NCBI GenBank assembly: GCA_949130495.1
Contig: OX422221.1
Span: forward strand, 146,167,405 to 146,231,404
DNA from: Sambucus nigra
Lineage: Eukaryota > Streptophyta > Magnoliopsida > Dipsacales > Adoxaceae
Direction: 5' to 3'
Length of the DNA: 64,000 nucleotides
Shown: in pieces, positions 11,503 to 24,074 of the stretch
How the letters are laid out: the number at the start of each line of letters is the position of its first letter
How positions within the stretch are numbered: position 1 is the stretch's first letter
Position numbers and translations under genes: made by a program
The notes under the pieces: generated by a model
The model's database searches: none
The model's input: the letters and a program-made list of their open reading frames with translations, nothing else
What the model was told of the DNA's origin: nothing

Positions 11503-14500
11503 TACTCCCCCCTTAAGAGGGAATTTTGCCCCCAAAATTCGGGCACACCCAAATCTGATAAGGGTATACTACTCTAAACTAGGATTCTACCATCCTAAAC
11601 AAACTCCTCGTTATTGCAACGCCCAAAATGGACCCGGACTAAGATTGACCCTATCGATCTCAATCTACATCATTTCTGCTCTAGCATAGCACAAAGCGTT
11701 CCTCACCAACTACGGATCCTATCTTCCTACGGCGAAAGGTGATGTCCTCGCGACTCGGCAAAATTAGCCGAATCTCTAGCATCATGTTACATCACACCTT
11801 GGGGCATTCGTACCAACTCTAAGTGGCTTAGCCCTAACGCTACTCAGCTATCCCCCCGCCTCGACGTATCTCATCAAGGCGTATGGCTTAAAAGCCAAAT
11901 CTCTAAAGAAATGTTCCGAGATCACTCCAAGTCCAAGGAACATATTACCCATTGGTTCCATCCAACGAGTATACGAATTACTAAACCGACCACGCTAGGC
12001 CACTCACGAAACCATGCCTTAGTAAATGGTCCATAAGACCACTCCAAAACCTAATGGTTGCACGCAAATCTCCATCCATACCATTACTGCTCCCATCTAC
12101 TATGTATACTAAGGCGCACGTTCGTAATATGCCTTTCGGCATAAGTAAATTTCCTCCATTTCATCCATCCACTTTAGGGTGGTAGGATATACGCCATTTC
12201 CATACGGTTCCCATTACTTCGCGGAAACTTTTGCTAAACCTTCGACACGAATTTCTAGTTTCGGTCCATCCTATTATAATAGGCATCTCCCACGGTTTTT
12301 ACTATTCCTCCATCGAGAACGGGGTATACTCTTCTACAAGTAGTCCGTCCATAATGGCCGGGAATGCAACAGTCTGATCAAACGATTAACCATTTTCTCA
12401 AATGGGATCATGACCAGTTCGATGCCGGTAGTTCCATGCAGGCGTCTATGAATACCCTTCTTCGTTTCACTACTACTCTCTTTACACGAGTAGGTGAAAT
12501 GGTCAATCACAGACAGACACGCTCTTACTACCGAGTCTTCCTATTCATGCTCATTCTACTTGGCCTTCCATGCCATTACCATCATCTCTGACGAGTTCTC
12601 TACTCGACACGTCCCCTACCCCAATCGCATTTTCTTAGCGAATGAGAAAATATCCAATCACTAGTTCTTCTGAACTCCGAGCACCAACTCGATTCCTCCC
12701 ACAACATATTGCAACAACTTGTTGCCTACGAGAAGGACCAAATTTCCTGCCCAGGAAGTAGTGCCTTATCTATTTAAGGTGATCACTACCACGATGAATC
12801 TTAATTCAAGCACAGGATATTACTTTCCACAAGTTTAAGCTTGTGAGATGCATAAACAATAGGTCTATGCTCCATTATTATTACTCCCCAATCCTGGCAG
12901 AAACTTACTCATTAAACTCACTCTCGAGCTTACAATAATGACTCAGGAGTGAGGATCCACCCGTCCTTATTAACTCCCCGGAAATGAAGTTACCAACGTA
13001 ACCTTATCTCTAAGAAATGCCTCATCTCCTTCGGTCGAACCTACCAAACCTCTCGAGACCCCATAATCTCTCTCCTAAGGGATCTAATCTCTTATAGAGT
13101 TAACCCATAACTTATTCGTGGTCAACTCCTTACCGCTTTCCTAAACTAACACCGCCTACCCTCAAGGTCTTACATCCTAAAAATCCTAAGGTCTATTTAT
13201 ATATATCCTACCTAAATCGTAAGCATATAATACCAAAGACATCCCTAGTGCCCAAGACCTTACTCAACTTCCGACATTCGCTCGGGTTCATGCGTGGGAT
13301 GTCTCGCCGAAGCGAAATCCAGGCAAGGAACCCTCCCATTACACTACTACCTCGCATCGTCGGTCCTCGAGATATGACGGTCTAAAACACATGATCGGGA
13401 TCGGTAAATTTAACTTACAATTCTAATAATAAGATTCTACTTCTAGACTTCACCTTAGCATTCTATACACGAAATAAGAGAAAGGAAATATGGCATCTCT
13501 CCACTCCCAACGTCGTTAAGGTTCACGCGTGGAGCGTCCCGCAAAAGCGGAATCCAAACAAGGAACCCCTCCTATGCATTACTGCTTAACTTTGTTGGTC
13601 GTGAAGATAAGTCATAACACCCACATACAATGCAAACAAGCAATAAAACACTCAGACCAGGTAACACATATGACACATATACATAAAAATATCATCACTC
13701 GCTTCATAACGAGTGAAGAAAAGATAGAACTTCCATACCACGGAAGTCATATAATTACCCTTCTATAATAGCGTAAATACTACTACAAGCTCAATATACA
13801 CACCCGAGTCTATCATAGACACAATACTACTAAATCTTATCCCAAGGAATATACACTACCCACCTATAAGGTAGAATTCCCTCCACAATTTGCCAAGCAC
13901 TCCGGGTCAATACTAATGGTTCTCAGACTCCATATTCGAGCCTTACACATACCAACATTATCTCCCCAACTCCCCAACCAGGCATTTTACTCTTGCCCTT
14001 GCTCTCCACTCAACGAAATTTAAAATGAGTGGTTCTACACTCCACATCATAACCGTTATTCCGACTCTGGCTAACAATAATTGCCCATGCAGTCCCTCTT
14101 ACTTTCTCAGTAAAAGAGGACACGCTATTGGCCTCCTCTTCCTCAGTTCAATGAAACCTCCCCAGGTGGGTGTCCACCAATGGGGTTTCACGATTCTTAC
14201 TCCCTCAGAAGTGTTAACAACACCTATTTTGGAGCCTATCACTTCATGGTGCATGGTCTCGACTCCCTAACCGTACAACACCTTATTCGCCATTGGTCTT
14301 TAACCGAACGTCTTGTGAACATTCGGGAATCCACCTTCTCCTCAGTCCAGTTATCCCAGAGAAACTCGCCATTGCAAGTATCCACCGGGCTTCTCTATGG
14401 GTCAAACTTCTGGCACCCACGAATATAGTGACCACATTTTCATCACCACAACACTTCTTCTATGGGTGAAGGATTTTCCTCCATTCTACTACAGGGCACT

Positions 14501-14901
14501 TCTCCACTTCAATATAACATCGCGTGAATTCTCAAGTTTAGTACCACTTCCTACTTCTAGCGGTACTTGGGAAACTACATCAACTGAAATTTGCAGTCGT
14601 AATAGCAAGACAAGAAAGGGATACAAAAAGGGAGCGACCTCTAAAGCGGTCCCCTTCCCCGACCACAACTTACAGTTCTCCACACACCTTCCCATATGCC
14701 CTTCTTCTATCGACCTATTATTCTCACACGAATACGTAAAAGATTTTATAGATTCTACCTCATGGTAGAAGAACGAGATCTCACAAGAGAAATCAACGAT
14801 CTTAATCCTAAGGCTTTACATCAAATCAAGAGCAACGCTGAAAACTTAAGGCGTCCACACAGATTCCTAGGGACTCTAGAACCTGATGCTCTGATACCAT
14901 C
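11503..14901 (-). other. Internal region of the nested element, no intact ORF
   Basis: 3.4 kb between the LTRs. A purine tract on the - strand (AAGGGGGG, about 11507-11514) lies next to the left LTR and would prime plus-strand DNA. No gag, protease, RT or integrase motif is readable on either strand. A roughly 47-bp block recurs at about 13290-13340 and 13520-13570 ('gcgaaatccaggcaaggaaccc' type), perhaps the remains of coding sequence or a local duplication. Confidence 0.65.
14888..14899 (-). promoter_or_regulatory. Primer binding site (initiator tRNA-Met type)
   Basis: On the - strand it reads TGGTATCAGAGC, two bases inside the right LTR. This is the standard plant PBS matching the 3' end of initiator tRNA-Met, and it sets the orientation of the nested element. 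Confidence 0.9.
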
Positions 14902-17900
14902 TGTGACAACCCGCTCACCAAAATAAGGGGTGGCCAGCCCAATACTCCAATATAACGGAATCATGGATGGAATCATTCTCAGCATCATAACAAAATATAG
15001 AGTATCTAGGATAACCACCCAATATTTCAGAAAACGGGTTGCCAAAATTTTTGATTTGAAAGTAAATAAATGAAAACAAACAACCCAATTCCTGAAAGAT
15101 AAGGGAAACCCCAAGACATATATAAATAATACAACAAGAATACGATAAAAAGACCGAATAGGTAACCGGTCACTAACTGATACACCAATAATACGCAAGT
15201 ACAATAAGTTACTTATTACATTGCATTAGACATTTACAAAAGCTTGGGCCTCTCGCCCGAATAAAAGACTTGATCTTAACTAGAATAAAAAGTGAAAACG
15301 TCTATACCAAATGTATCCCGTAATACCCGCAATGCATCACGGCTCGTCGAAAACATCGAAATCGGAATTCAAATCAGGCATCCTTGCGGCGGAGTACCTG
15401 AGCAGAGACAAGATGAATATGCAACAAGAAATGTAACCAGGTCAGGGCCCGGTTCTATATGATTACCAGATGAATAAAGAGTATGACAGTTATGTATAAT
15501 AAATCGTGAAGAAAGAGAAATAAGAAGCAACCTATACAATTTAAAACATAAGCTAAGCAGGAACAAAAATAAGAAGCATTAAACTAAAGACTTCACCAAA
15601 GGTGCCAATTATTTCATATATCTTTTCCTTAGCAGGAAGTATATATATATAATCAAAATCTTTTACTCTTTAAGGAGATTTTATCTCAATTTTACCTTTT
15701 GTAAAAATCCTTTCCTTATCAGGAAAATAATCATTTTCAAATGCTCTTTGTGGCATTTACATGTGCTCTTTGTGGCACTCCATCATGCTCTTATGGCATA
15801 TCAAATACATCAAGTCCCACTTGATTATGAACTGTTATAATTATATACATATAACGAATTCTAAGACCGCCCGTCCGGGTTTCCCCACTGTGCGCGCCCC
15901 TAAATGACCATCATCTTCCAGGGCCTATCATTAGACAACCTGGGCACCTATATCGCAAGACGTCGGGAAGCGGCCATGAGCCTGCGGGGTAGTCAAGACC
16001 ACACCCGGAATCTCCTACCCATCGCAGAAATATATACAACAATAAGCGCTCCCGTGGCCTAGGACTATATCCACCCTGCATTCATTAGCCAGGGGGCTTC
16101 ACCTCGCGTGCGGACTTCCCTTATGATGTCATTTAGAGAGGTGTGTTTAAGCCATTTTATTTATCATATCGAAAATCAAGTAAACCATTATTTACCGGTT
16201 TCATGATTAAGTAAATTATCATTTACAAATATCAATACCATTTCCATTTCATTTCTATCCCATGTATATGTTTCATTTTATTCGAAACCCTTTCTATTTA
16301 TTTTGTAAATAATTTAACTTACCATCCATAGTCATACGATAACTTATATCAACACTACAACCTCAAAGGAGTAAATAAACTCTTCATTATCTCCAAGCAT
16401 TCTAGGAGGTTATTTTAGAACCCCAAGGTTATCATCTTTCGAAGGAATGAAATGACATTCAATTTATTCTCCAAACTCACCTTTATGGCGTTATTATGAA
16501 CCACCAAGGTTAACATAGTTCAATCGAACTTTTAAAATCTCCCAACATTCTTTTGGGGTGGTAATATAAACCATCAAAACTAGTATAGCTTAATTAAGCT
16601 CCTAAGGTCTCCCGAACATAACACTACATCTCCTAGTTTTATAATAATTAACTAGAAGAAAAGAATGCCTTATCATTAATGGGCCTAACCCCGGAAAAAT
16701 CCCCACATAACCCATTCCTAATGTAGGGTAGACATCTAACACATCTCACACTCTAGGACTCTAAGTTTACTTCATTCAAGAAGGTTCCTAGTCCCTATAT
16801 TTAAAGAAAAGGATTGAAATTGAGTTATAAAATTAACTCAAAAACAGCAGGAAAACGAATCGATTCGCCCAAGGGCCGAATCGATTCGCCCTAGCGAATC
16901 GATTCGCCCAAAAAGTGAATCGGTTCGGACTACTAAACCAACATTCTGCAATTGGCCGAATCGATTTGGTCTTAACCCGAATCGATTCGGGTTATGCAGA
17001 CCTGCCAATTTCCCTTAGCGAATCGATTCGCCCAAGGGGCCGAATCGATTCGGACCTGCAAATCTGCCAAAAATGGCTACGAAGGGTTATGAACCCTAAA
17101 TCCTCCAAACTTCAAATCTCTTCCTTTTCATACACATCCAACAACAAAAATCTACCCCAAACTAATCTACATGATTATTAACCATCAAAACCCACAATTT
17201 CTTCAACATAAATCAAGACTAGGGTTTAAATCCCACAAATTCTATATTTAAGCCATAAATGTAAATACACAACTATCATACAATTTATGCATCTTAAATC
17301 ACATATTAGCAAGTAGAAAACTTGCCTTGATGTAGGGAATATCAGATTTCTTTGAGTAGGAGCATCAATCCATCTTCAATCTTCATTTTCTCTTCTTTCT
17401 CCATTCTTTCTCTTCCTCTTTCTCTCTATGTTCAAGACATAAAAATGAGGGAATGAAATAAGGGCAAGACCAAAAAATCGTGGCTTAACATAATTCTCCC
17501 AACTTAAGTGGTTAATACCACATTAAAATGACTCCCAAATACGCGTATAAGCTAAAACCAGGTAAAAGTGCCCGGAACACAAAAATACAATATGGCACTT
17601 ATTTTGACTGTCTCGCACCTTCCGAGACTAACTACACCCTCTAAACTGGCATCCGGAAATTTTATAAATTATTTCGAGTTCCAAAATCATTTAAACCAAA
17701 ATTTCATTTAAAGTACATGGCACTACAGACATGCAACCTGATGTTATTTACTTTCACATGCAGTAAATATGCATCAATCTAGTAAATATTAACTTTCAAT
17801 TCATTAAATTAATATTTACTCCAGTCCCCACATTTTATATAATTACCTTATGCGGTAAAATCAGTATAAAATGAGCCTCCCAGAATCGAGGGTTGTTACA
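14902..17900 (-). repeat. LTR of the nested element (5' LTR in its own orientation)
   Basis: Near-identical partner of 8505-11502. It ends in GGTTGTTACA followed by the TTGGA duplication. The palindrome cluster recurs at 16855-17057, with one near-copy CGAATCGATTTG here where the other LTR reads CGAGTCAATTCG. Confidence 0.92.
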
Positions 17901-17905
17901 TTGGA

Positions 17906-18122
17906 CCCCCATCTATTGCCAAATACACTCCCAAGAAACTTCAAGGCAGATGCCCATTGCGCCTTTTACCAAACTCCTGGCCATACCACTGACCAATGCT
18001 TTCACCTCCAAAACATAATCCAAGGTTTAATTGACCGAGGTACCATTGCCCCACCAGCCAATCCTACGCCAAACACTACTAACAGCCCACTCCCAAATCA
18101 TACCAATGCTATCTTCCTATAA
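17906..18122 (+). pseudogene. gag, 3' portion with zinc knuckle (Tat/Ogre-like element)
   Basis: Resumes directly after the right TTGGA. It contains the short zinc knuckle typical of Tat gag, 'CAFYQTPGHTTDQC', followed by 'LQNIIQGLIDRGTI', which would bind RNA in the particle. The frame ends at a stop at 18120-18122. The piece is separated from 7361-8499 by the nested element. Confidence 0.75.
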
Positions 18123-18305
18123 ATGAACCCAGAATATGATCCCTCAACTCAAATCACACCCATATATTCTCCCAAACCTCTCCAAACTTGCCCATACTTC
18201 CTCTTATACCCTGCTAACCTCGTTGATTAGGCACTGTCACTCCTTAGCAGAGCATGCATTGTTGTCCGTACCCATTCTGAAAATAGAAGTATAGAATTAT
18301 CAAAA

Positions 18306-18812
18306 GTGTTAAACCAACTCCTAGAGTTCGGGCTGAAATTACCCCCACAGATGATCATTGATTACCAAAGGTTCAGTACGCTGTTCTTGGAAGCATGGAA
18401 ATGGTCCCGAGAGTCAGATAATTGGGTAGTACCAATCGATGAAGTCAACCTAGATGATGTTGTCCAGATCATGGCAGAATTATTCAGGCAAGCTAATAAT
18501 ATTTACAATATGACCGAGTTACTTGATACTCTGAAGATACAAGGGCGTCTGGTCCCTTCACCCTTACATCTCCTCGCAGAATGGGATAACTTATACGAAG
18601 AATCCATTGAAGTTGTGGAATGCATTGACTTTGCATGGAAAGATAGAATTATTGCCACAGGATGGGGGGAAGAATTTAAAGATTCAAATGAAGAGCAAGC
18701 CTTAAAGAAGACTGGACCGGTGGCCGATATGTGTAGGATGATATCATATAAAGAACTCCTAGGAGAAATAAATAAGGTGGCACAACAACTCGAGATCGAT
18801 GAGGAAACATGA
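18306..18812 (+). CDS. Open stretch between gag knuckle and protease
   Basis: A 168-codon open frame, acidic and leucine-rich, with no domain I recognise. It sits where Tat elements have a poorly conserved linker between zinc knuckle and protease, on the same strand, so it is most likely a surviving part of the gag-pol polyprotein. The ATG at its start is probably not used as a start. The next 150 bp carry stops such as TAA at about 18963. Confidence 0.45.
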   Translation: MLNQLLEFGLKLPPQMIIDYQRFSTLFLEAWKWSRESDNWVVPIDEVNLDDVVQIMAELFRQANNIYNMTELLDTLKIQGRLVPSPLHLLAEWDNLYEESIEVVECIDFAWKDRIIATGWGEEFKDSNEEQALKKTGPVADMCRMISYKELLGEINKVAQQLEIDEET

Positions 18813-19049
18813 TTCATATTCTTCCCTTTTTCAGTAAATCACATGACCAGATCACAGAGGCATTACCAGATCCCAAGCTTACTACCAGCTAATAACAAAG
18901 GGAAGGGCGTTGAAAACCATCCTATGCCAGAGATGACCCTCGAGGAGAGCAAGATCTTCAATTAACTGAAGAAAACTCAGGCTAACATCACTCTATGGGG
19001 GCTTTTCATGTCTTCCTAATTGCACAAAAATGCTTTGATCAAGTTTCTC

Positions 19050-19718
19050 ACTAGACCCACAATACCTCCTTCTACCACACCAGAAGAGGCGGTAAATTTA
19101 GTCGGATCCTTGACCTCTACCCGAATGCTATCCTTTGTAAAGAAGAAATCCCCAGAATTGGGCCAAATCACAATCATGCACTCAATATCTCCGTCGAAGT
19201 TATGGGGAAAATCGTATCGCTCTCTCTTGTAGATAATGGATCTGCCTTGAATGTCTGCCAATTAAGAACGTTCAAATGCTTAGGACTGAAGGAAATTGAC
19301 CTCGCTCCAACCTTCGCTTTTGTACGTGCTTACGATAATACTCGTTGAGAAGTGATGGGATCCATAAAACTTGTAATAGGGGTTGGCCCTATAAACCCTG
19401 TCGTTGAATTCCAAGTTATTGACATCCTAACTTATTTCAACCTGTTGCTCGGACGACCTTGGCTCCACAGTATCAAGGGGTGTCTTCCTCACTCCATCAG
19501 AAATTGAAGTTCTTCACCGACAGACGAGCCATCACCATTTTGGGCGATGATGATAATACCGAGGGTGTAAGAACTAGTAATCCAATCCTTGAGATACAAC
19601 ACGGGTCAAATGATATGCTCTTATCAGGATTTCGAGTTAAGCCACTTCTACTCCTGGCAGGGGACGATTTAAAGAAAGGGTTTGTCCAGAATACGGCCCT
19701 CATGGCAATATCAATGTG
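19050..19718 (+). pseudogene. Aspartic protease region (Tat/Ogre-like element)
   Basis: The active-site motif LVDNGSALNVC lies at 19226-19258 and the second conserved block 'FNLLLGRPWLHSIKG' at about 19438-19483. These are the usual Tat/Ogre protease landmarks; the enzyme would cut the polyprotein. A frameshift near 19165 precedes the active site, a TGA falls at about 19347 and a second frameshift follows near 19485. The following segment to 19718 is the usual C-terminal extension. Confidence 0.75.
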
Positions 19719-20161
19719 ATTCAGATGTTCAGAAACGTGCGCTTCATGCCCGGACTGGGGCTAAGACAAAGACAACAAGGGATAATTAAACCCATTGAAC
19801 TGAAAAAAGATTTTCCCCCTTGTGGTTTGGGGTATCAACCGTCAGAACAAGAGCTCAGAATGATTCTCTAGTCTCAACCAAAGAGAATATTAGACTGCAT
19901 CCAGACTATCCTAGGTGACTCCTTGAATGGGCGATTCATCAAAGAGGGAGAGGACTTCCCCTTTTATGTCTTTTAGGAACCCTAGTATGACCATAAAGAT
20001 AAGAAGATAAAGTCTGGAATGGAGATCTTTTTCCAAGACAGCTACCCGTGCGCCAAAGTTCCCGACACTATGTACAACCACTCATCAAAGATACCACAAA
20101 TTCCGAGGGAAGTGACTCTGAGGATTCGTTTAACTTATAGACACTGGGGCTGACACTATGC

Positions 20162-20521
20162 ATGGTTCATTCAAGAACCACATCACTGGATCCATCCCAC
20201 GTGATTAAAGCTACTGATACAACTCTCCTCAACTGGTATGTTGCGTCGATTCTACCTGTTAAAATCCCACTTAACCCTAATGTTTACCCCATTTCGTCTT
20301 TTATTGTCTATCCTTGCTCAAATGTAATCGATACCTCCTTTGATGAGGTTATCAATGATATTTTTCTTATCAATGAAATAAATGAACATTTTGAGTATCT
20401 TGTCGTGCCTTACATTAACTGTTTGGATTCTAATCAAACTTTTGATGATGTTTATTTTGCAAATGAACAATTCTTAACTGATCTAAATAAGGTTAATAAC
20501 AAACAACATAATCGCATTTAA
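20162..20521 (+). CDS. Linker ORF between protease and RT
   Basis: A 119-codon open stretch with no recognised domain, in the protease-RT spacer where Tat elements carry variable acidic sequence. Upstream, the same polyprotein is broken by TAG at 19869-19871, 19974-19976 and 19983-19985. Probably a surviving polyprotein segment, not a separate gene. Confidence 0.4.
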   Translation: MVHSRTTSLDPSHVIKATDTTLLNWYVASILPVKIPLNPNVYPISSFIVYPCSNVIDTSFDEVINDIFLINEINEHFEYLVVPYINCLDSNQTFDDVYFANEQFLTDLNKVNNKQHNRI

Positions 20522-22030
20522 GTTAATGAAGAATAAACTGTTACTGTTAACCTCGGTTCTAGTATCCAACTACACGAGATTAGGATAGAGGCTACCCTTG
20601 ACGAGAATAAGCATGCACAACTCAAAGAATTACTAAAAGAATTTGTGGATGTCTTCGCGTGGTCCTACCTAGCCTCCATGGTCGACATGCCCGAAGGAAT
20701 AGCAATGGCCCCCTTCTTAGTTCAAAAGCAAGATAAACCAACCCATTGCTACCACATTGAGATCATCACCAAAGAAGATCCTGAGCTAGCCAATTACTGG
20801 TACTATGATATTTGGCACCTCCTCAAGTATGGTAGGTATCCCGAGGGTTCCAACAAGAAAGATCGGGAAACCCTCCGAAGACTGGTCACCCAATACATCA
20901 TCTATCACAAAGAACTGTTCAAGAAAAACTTCGATGGAACCTATCTACACCGCATCGCAGGGGTTGACATCGAATAGATAATGTAGAAAATCCACAGCGG
21001 GTAATGCGGGACCCACATGAACGATCACATGCTTGCCAAGAAGATCATTCAACAAGGCTACTACTGGACCACCATGATCCAGGATTTCGTTACCTATGTT
21101 CAGAGATGCCTCAAATGCCAATAATTTTCCAACCTTTAACACCTGCCTCCACGAGAGTTATACAATATGACTTCTCCCTACCTGTTCTCTACCTGGGGTA
21201 TCGACATCATAGGGAAATTTACACCCAAGGTTTCCAACAGGCATGGATTCATCCTAGTTACCGTTGATTACTTCACCAAATGGGTCGAAGTCGAGTCATA
21301 CGCAGTCCTGAATGCCAAGAAAGTGGTCAAATTCATCAAGAAAAACATCATCTACTGATATGGGGTCCCGCGCGAGTTAGTGTTAGATAACGGGTTGGAT
21401 TTCGAGGCAGAAGTCACAGAAGGGGTCAACAAGTATGGGATTCAGAGACACAAATCTTCCCCCTACCGACCTCAAACCAATAGTGCAGTCGAAGCCGCCA
21501 ATAAGAACCTCAAAGCCATCATCAGTAAGATGACCAAAAGTTATCGAGATTGGGCCACGAATCCCATACGCCCTTTGGGGATACCGAACCTCAATTTGAA
21601 CCTCTACTGGGGATACCCCTTACTCTCTAGTCTACGACATGGAAGGAGTCCTACCCGTGGAGCTAGAAATACCCTCGTTGCGTGTCATACTTGAAAGCAA
21701 GGTCAGCGAAGAAAACTGGTACCAAAGCCGTCTTGACAAGTTGACCCTCCTAGATGAAATAAGATTTAAATCTCTATACCATATACAAGGGTACCATCGC
21801 CATATAGCGTGATCATTTAATAAGAAAGTCAAGGACCGCGGTGTCCGAGAGGGGGATTTATCCCTCAAAGAAATAGTAGAGCACATCTGGGACCCCAAAG
21901 GTAAATTCAAGCCCAATTGGAGCGTCCCATACATCGTCAAGAAGATCTTTTCCAGCGGTGCCGCCATGCTCACCAACTTAGATGGAGAAGATATGGATCG
22001 TCCACTCAACCTGGACCGTCTCAAGGAATT
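20522..22030 (+). pseudogene. Integrase with truncated RT start (RT and RNase H deleted)
   Basis: The N-terminal RT flank is present to 'DVFAWSY' (20648-20668). The text then jumps, in frame, to 'LASMVDMPEG' and 'HCYHIE', which belong at the end of the second RNase H. RT motifs (YxDD) and RNase H are absent. Integrase follows: a degraded zinc-binding region to about 21120, catalytic core 'WGIDIIG' (about 21190), 'VLDNGLDF' (about 21380) and 'AVEAANKN' (about 21490) giving the D, D and E positions, then the C-terminal domain to about 22030. Stops at 20975, 20984, 21356 and 21810 and a frameshift near 21600 make it non-functional. Confidence 0.8.
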
Positions 22031-22645
22031 TACCCCTAATCCAAAATCTCGGCGCGCTACGACTCTTCTTATCTCCCTTCTATTTTAAAAAAACAAAAAC
22101 AAAAAAATCTTCATTTCCCACTACCTAGAACTACGTGGGCCTGATACTCTACAAGAACCATTTTTCAAAAAAAAAATAAAACCTTTCAAAAACCCTCAGA
22201 GGTACGTAGGCAGCTCATACATCTTATGTGAGCACGACCCCTTGTTTTTCATAAAAAAAACTATTCTTTTCTTATCTCCGAGAACGACAGTTCATTCTAA
22301 CATATACTTGAATAAAATGATTATGCATGCCTTAGCGATCGGTATAGATAAATACGAAATTCATCAAAAGGCACAATTGGATGATCAAAAACTTATTTAT
22401 TTCACTAATAAGAAGTTACAGTGCAATTACATAAGGAACGAATAACTCCCTTCCCCCACCTTCCTAAAAAGCCAAATAAATTCCCAAATTTATTCCCCAT
22501 TACAAAACAAACTCTCAAAGAGTCCTACCCACAGCTACCAGAGGAGTCTGCTCCATCATCATCATCTACATCCTGGGGTCCCCAAGCTTCCCTTACCTAA
22601 ATAGAGTACCGCGGATGATCCATAAACTAATAACCTCGGACTAGT
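22031..22645. other. Spacer between pol and antisense genes
   Basis: A-rich sequence at 22080-22260, then a 67-codon + strand ORF at 22242-22445 with no recognised domain. Nothing else seen. Confidence 0.5.
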
Positions 22646-24074
22646 CTAAAAAAAACTACCACACCTCCCTCCATGGTATCGGATAAGACAAGCCACCTTT
22701 GTCCAGTCTCCACTACCAACATCTTGCTGACCACTATTCTCTACAACCACTTCATATAATCCATGGGGATGTGCCAAACTCTCCCAACAGACTGAGAGGG
22801 ATGGGTCAACGGACGCCAACTCTCCCACAAAGATCCAAACCGTATGCGCAGACGCTCTGTCAAATCTTTTACCGAAAAGAAATCTAGTGTCCGAGGTGGC
22901 ACGACCTGCTCCCAGCCAAATTGGTGCAGAAGCCTCCAAGGGAAATAGAAATAGTCCTGTCTGAGACCAACCAGTCGGACGTACGGGTATTTCCCCAGCT
23001 CCAGAATAGGCAGCAACTGTCCCCACCAAGGCACTGACCAGTGTAGATTTAGAGCCCCATGCTCCACAAACCAGTTCTCACAACTCTCAATATCCATGCC
23101 AACACTGATGAAATGGCGCGACAAAGGATATTCCGGAGGAGTCACCAAGCGGAGTCTTTCAGACAACCACATGAACAACATCACATGGCTACCCCTTAGA
23201 AAGTCAGAACGACCTTCTCGTCAGGCATCCAGGCCATTCAAAGTCTCCGCTAGTATCACCGCCGCAGGATTATGATGGTAGGACATCCATGGAGTAATAG
23301 CTGCAAGTTGTGGGTCCACTAGCAGTTCCCAATCATCAGCAGCAATTTCAAAATCAAGTCCCGAATGATGGCTCTGGCATATCCAGCATCACTAACCTCC
23401 TATAAATGCACATACCGCAGCATTACCGGAAGGTAAATCATTCCTCTAGTAACCAAGGATCTACCCGCCAAGGGTGAGATATGGAGAAGTCCAACGAACA
23501 GCTCCCGAGGAGATCGAGAAAACTCAGGCATAACAGCCGCCACACTAGGATTTACTCCCAACATGGCAGAAAATTCCTCATAAGTCGGATAGACTTCTTC
23601 CAAGCCAAAACGGAATACGTGGTCTTCGGGGTACCAAAATTGTATCGCCGCCATCAGCATGTTCCACTCTATGGGCCGATTACGCCATAAAGAGACTCGG
23701 AGCATGTTGAAAGCATCGTAGTTAACATTATAGGATCACATTGCCTCCAAAGTCTCGAGGTAGTAGGCAAACTCAACACTGTCAGGGAGATTCATCTCAC
23801 AGAATAAGAAAGATAGAATATGAAGGTGTGATGAAAGCACTCCACCCTTACCCATTTTATACTTGAAAACCCTCACAAAAAACATAACCGCTATAGAAAT
23901 TGAAGGAAATTCTACCCCACAAGGTACCAATGGCCGAGGAGGGTACCAATCAAAGCTTTGATTGATTAGACTGGACTGACCTATCGATAGGTAGGACAAG
24001 GGTCTTGCCGATCGGTAACCTCCTATTTTCAGAAACTTCCCTTTTTCCTCTTTTGTCAAAATCAGAAAACTCAA
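22646..24074 (-). pseudogene. Antisense ORF in the Tat/Ogre-like element, DUF7745-like
   Basis: On the - strand, open pieces at 24074-23736, 23705-23400 and 23029-22646 read as one decayed protein. 'QFWYPEDHVFRFGLEEVYPT' followed by 'YEEFSAMLGV' has the look of the DUF7745 family (a plant transposon-associated domain: a tryptophan, then an F-x-FG block, then PTxEE). Pieces are separated by stops, for example near 23733 and 23400. It lies downstream of the plant-mobile-domain gene and on the same strand, opposite to gag-pol. A likely start is the ATG at 23885. The function is unknown; the family call is from memory of the motif pattern. Confidence 0.45.
23981..24014 (-). promoter_or_regulatory. 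Palindrome pair upstream of the second antisense ORF
   Basis: CTATCGATAG (23981-23990) and CCGATCGG (24008-24015) lie about 30 bp apart, starting about 96 bp upstream of the candidate ATG at 23885. The stretch AAGGGTCTTGCCGATCG (23998-24014) matches AAGGGTCATGCCGATCG upstream of the other antisense gene at 16 of 17 positions. A regulatory role is inferred. Confidence 0.4.

Larger units (their letters stand above)
8505..17900 (-). mobile_element. Non-autonomous long-LTR retrotransposon (LARD-like), nested
   Basis: Two nearly identical 3.0-kb LTRs flank 3.4 kb of non-coding sequence, with perfect 5-bp duplication TTGGA at 8500-8504 and 17901-17905. The primer binding site lies next to the right LTR on the - strand and a purine tract next to the left LTR, so the element reads right to left. 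No gag or pol motif is left, which fits a large retrotransposon derivative mobilised in trans. The LTRs differ at only about 18 positions over 3 kb by eye count, so the insertion is recent, much younger than its host. The LTR ends (TGTAACAACC on the - strand) and initiator-Met PBS suggest a chromovirus partner. Confidence 0.9.

Noticed and set aside
8466..15204. Duplicated 65-127 codon - strand ORFs (8466, 8972, 14821, 15369) and 88-codon + strand ORFs (10518, 16915) as conserved genes
   Set aside because: They are identical only because they lie in the two LTR copies of one recent insertion; no domain and no independent conservation.
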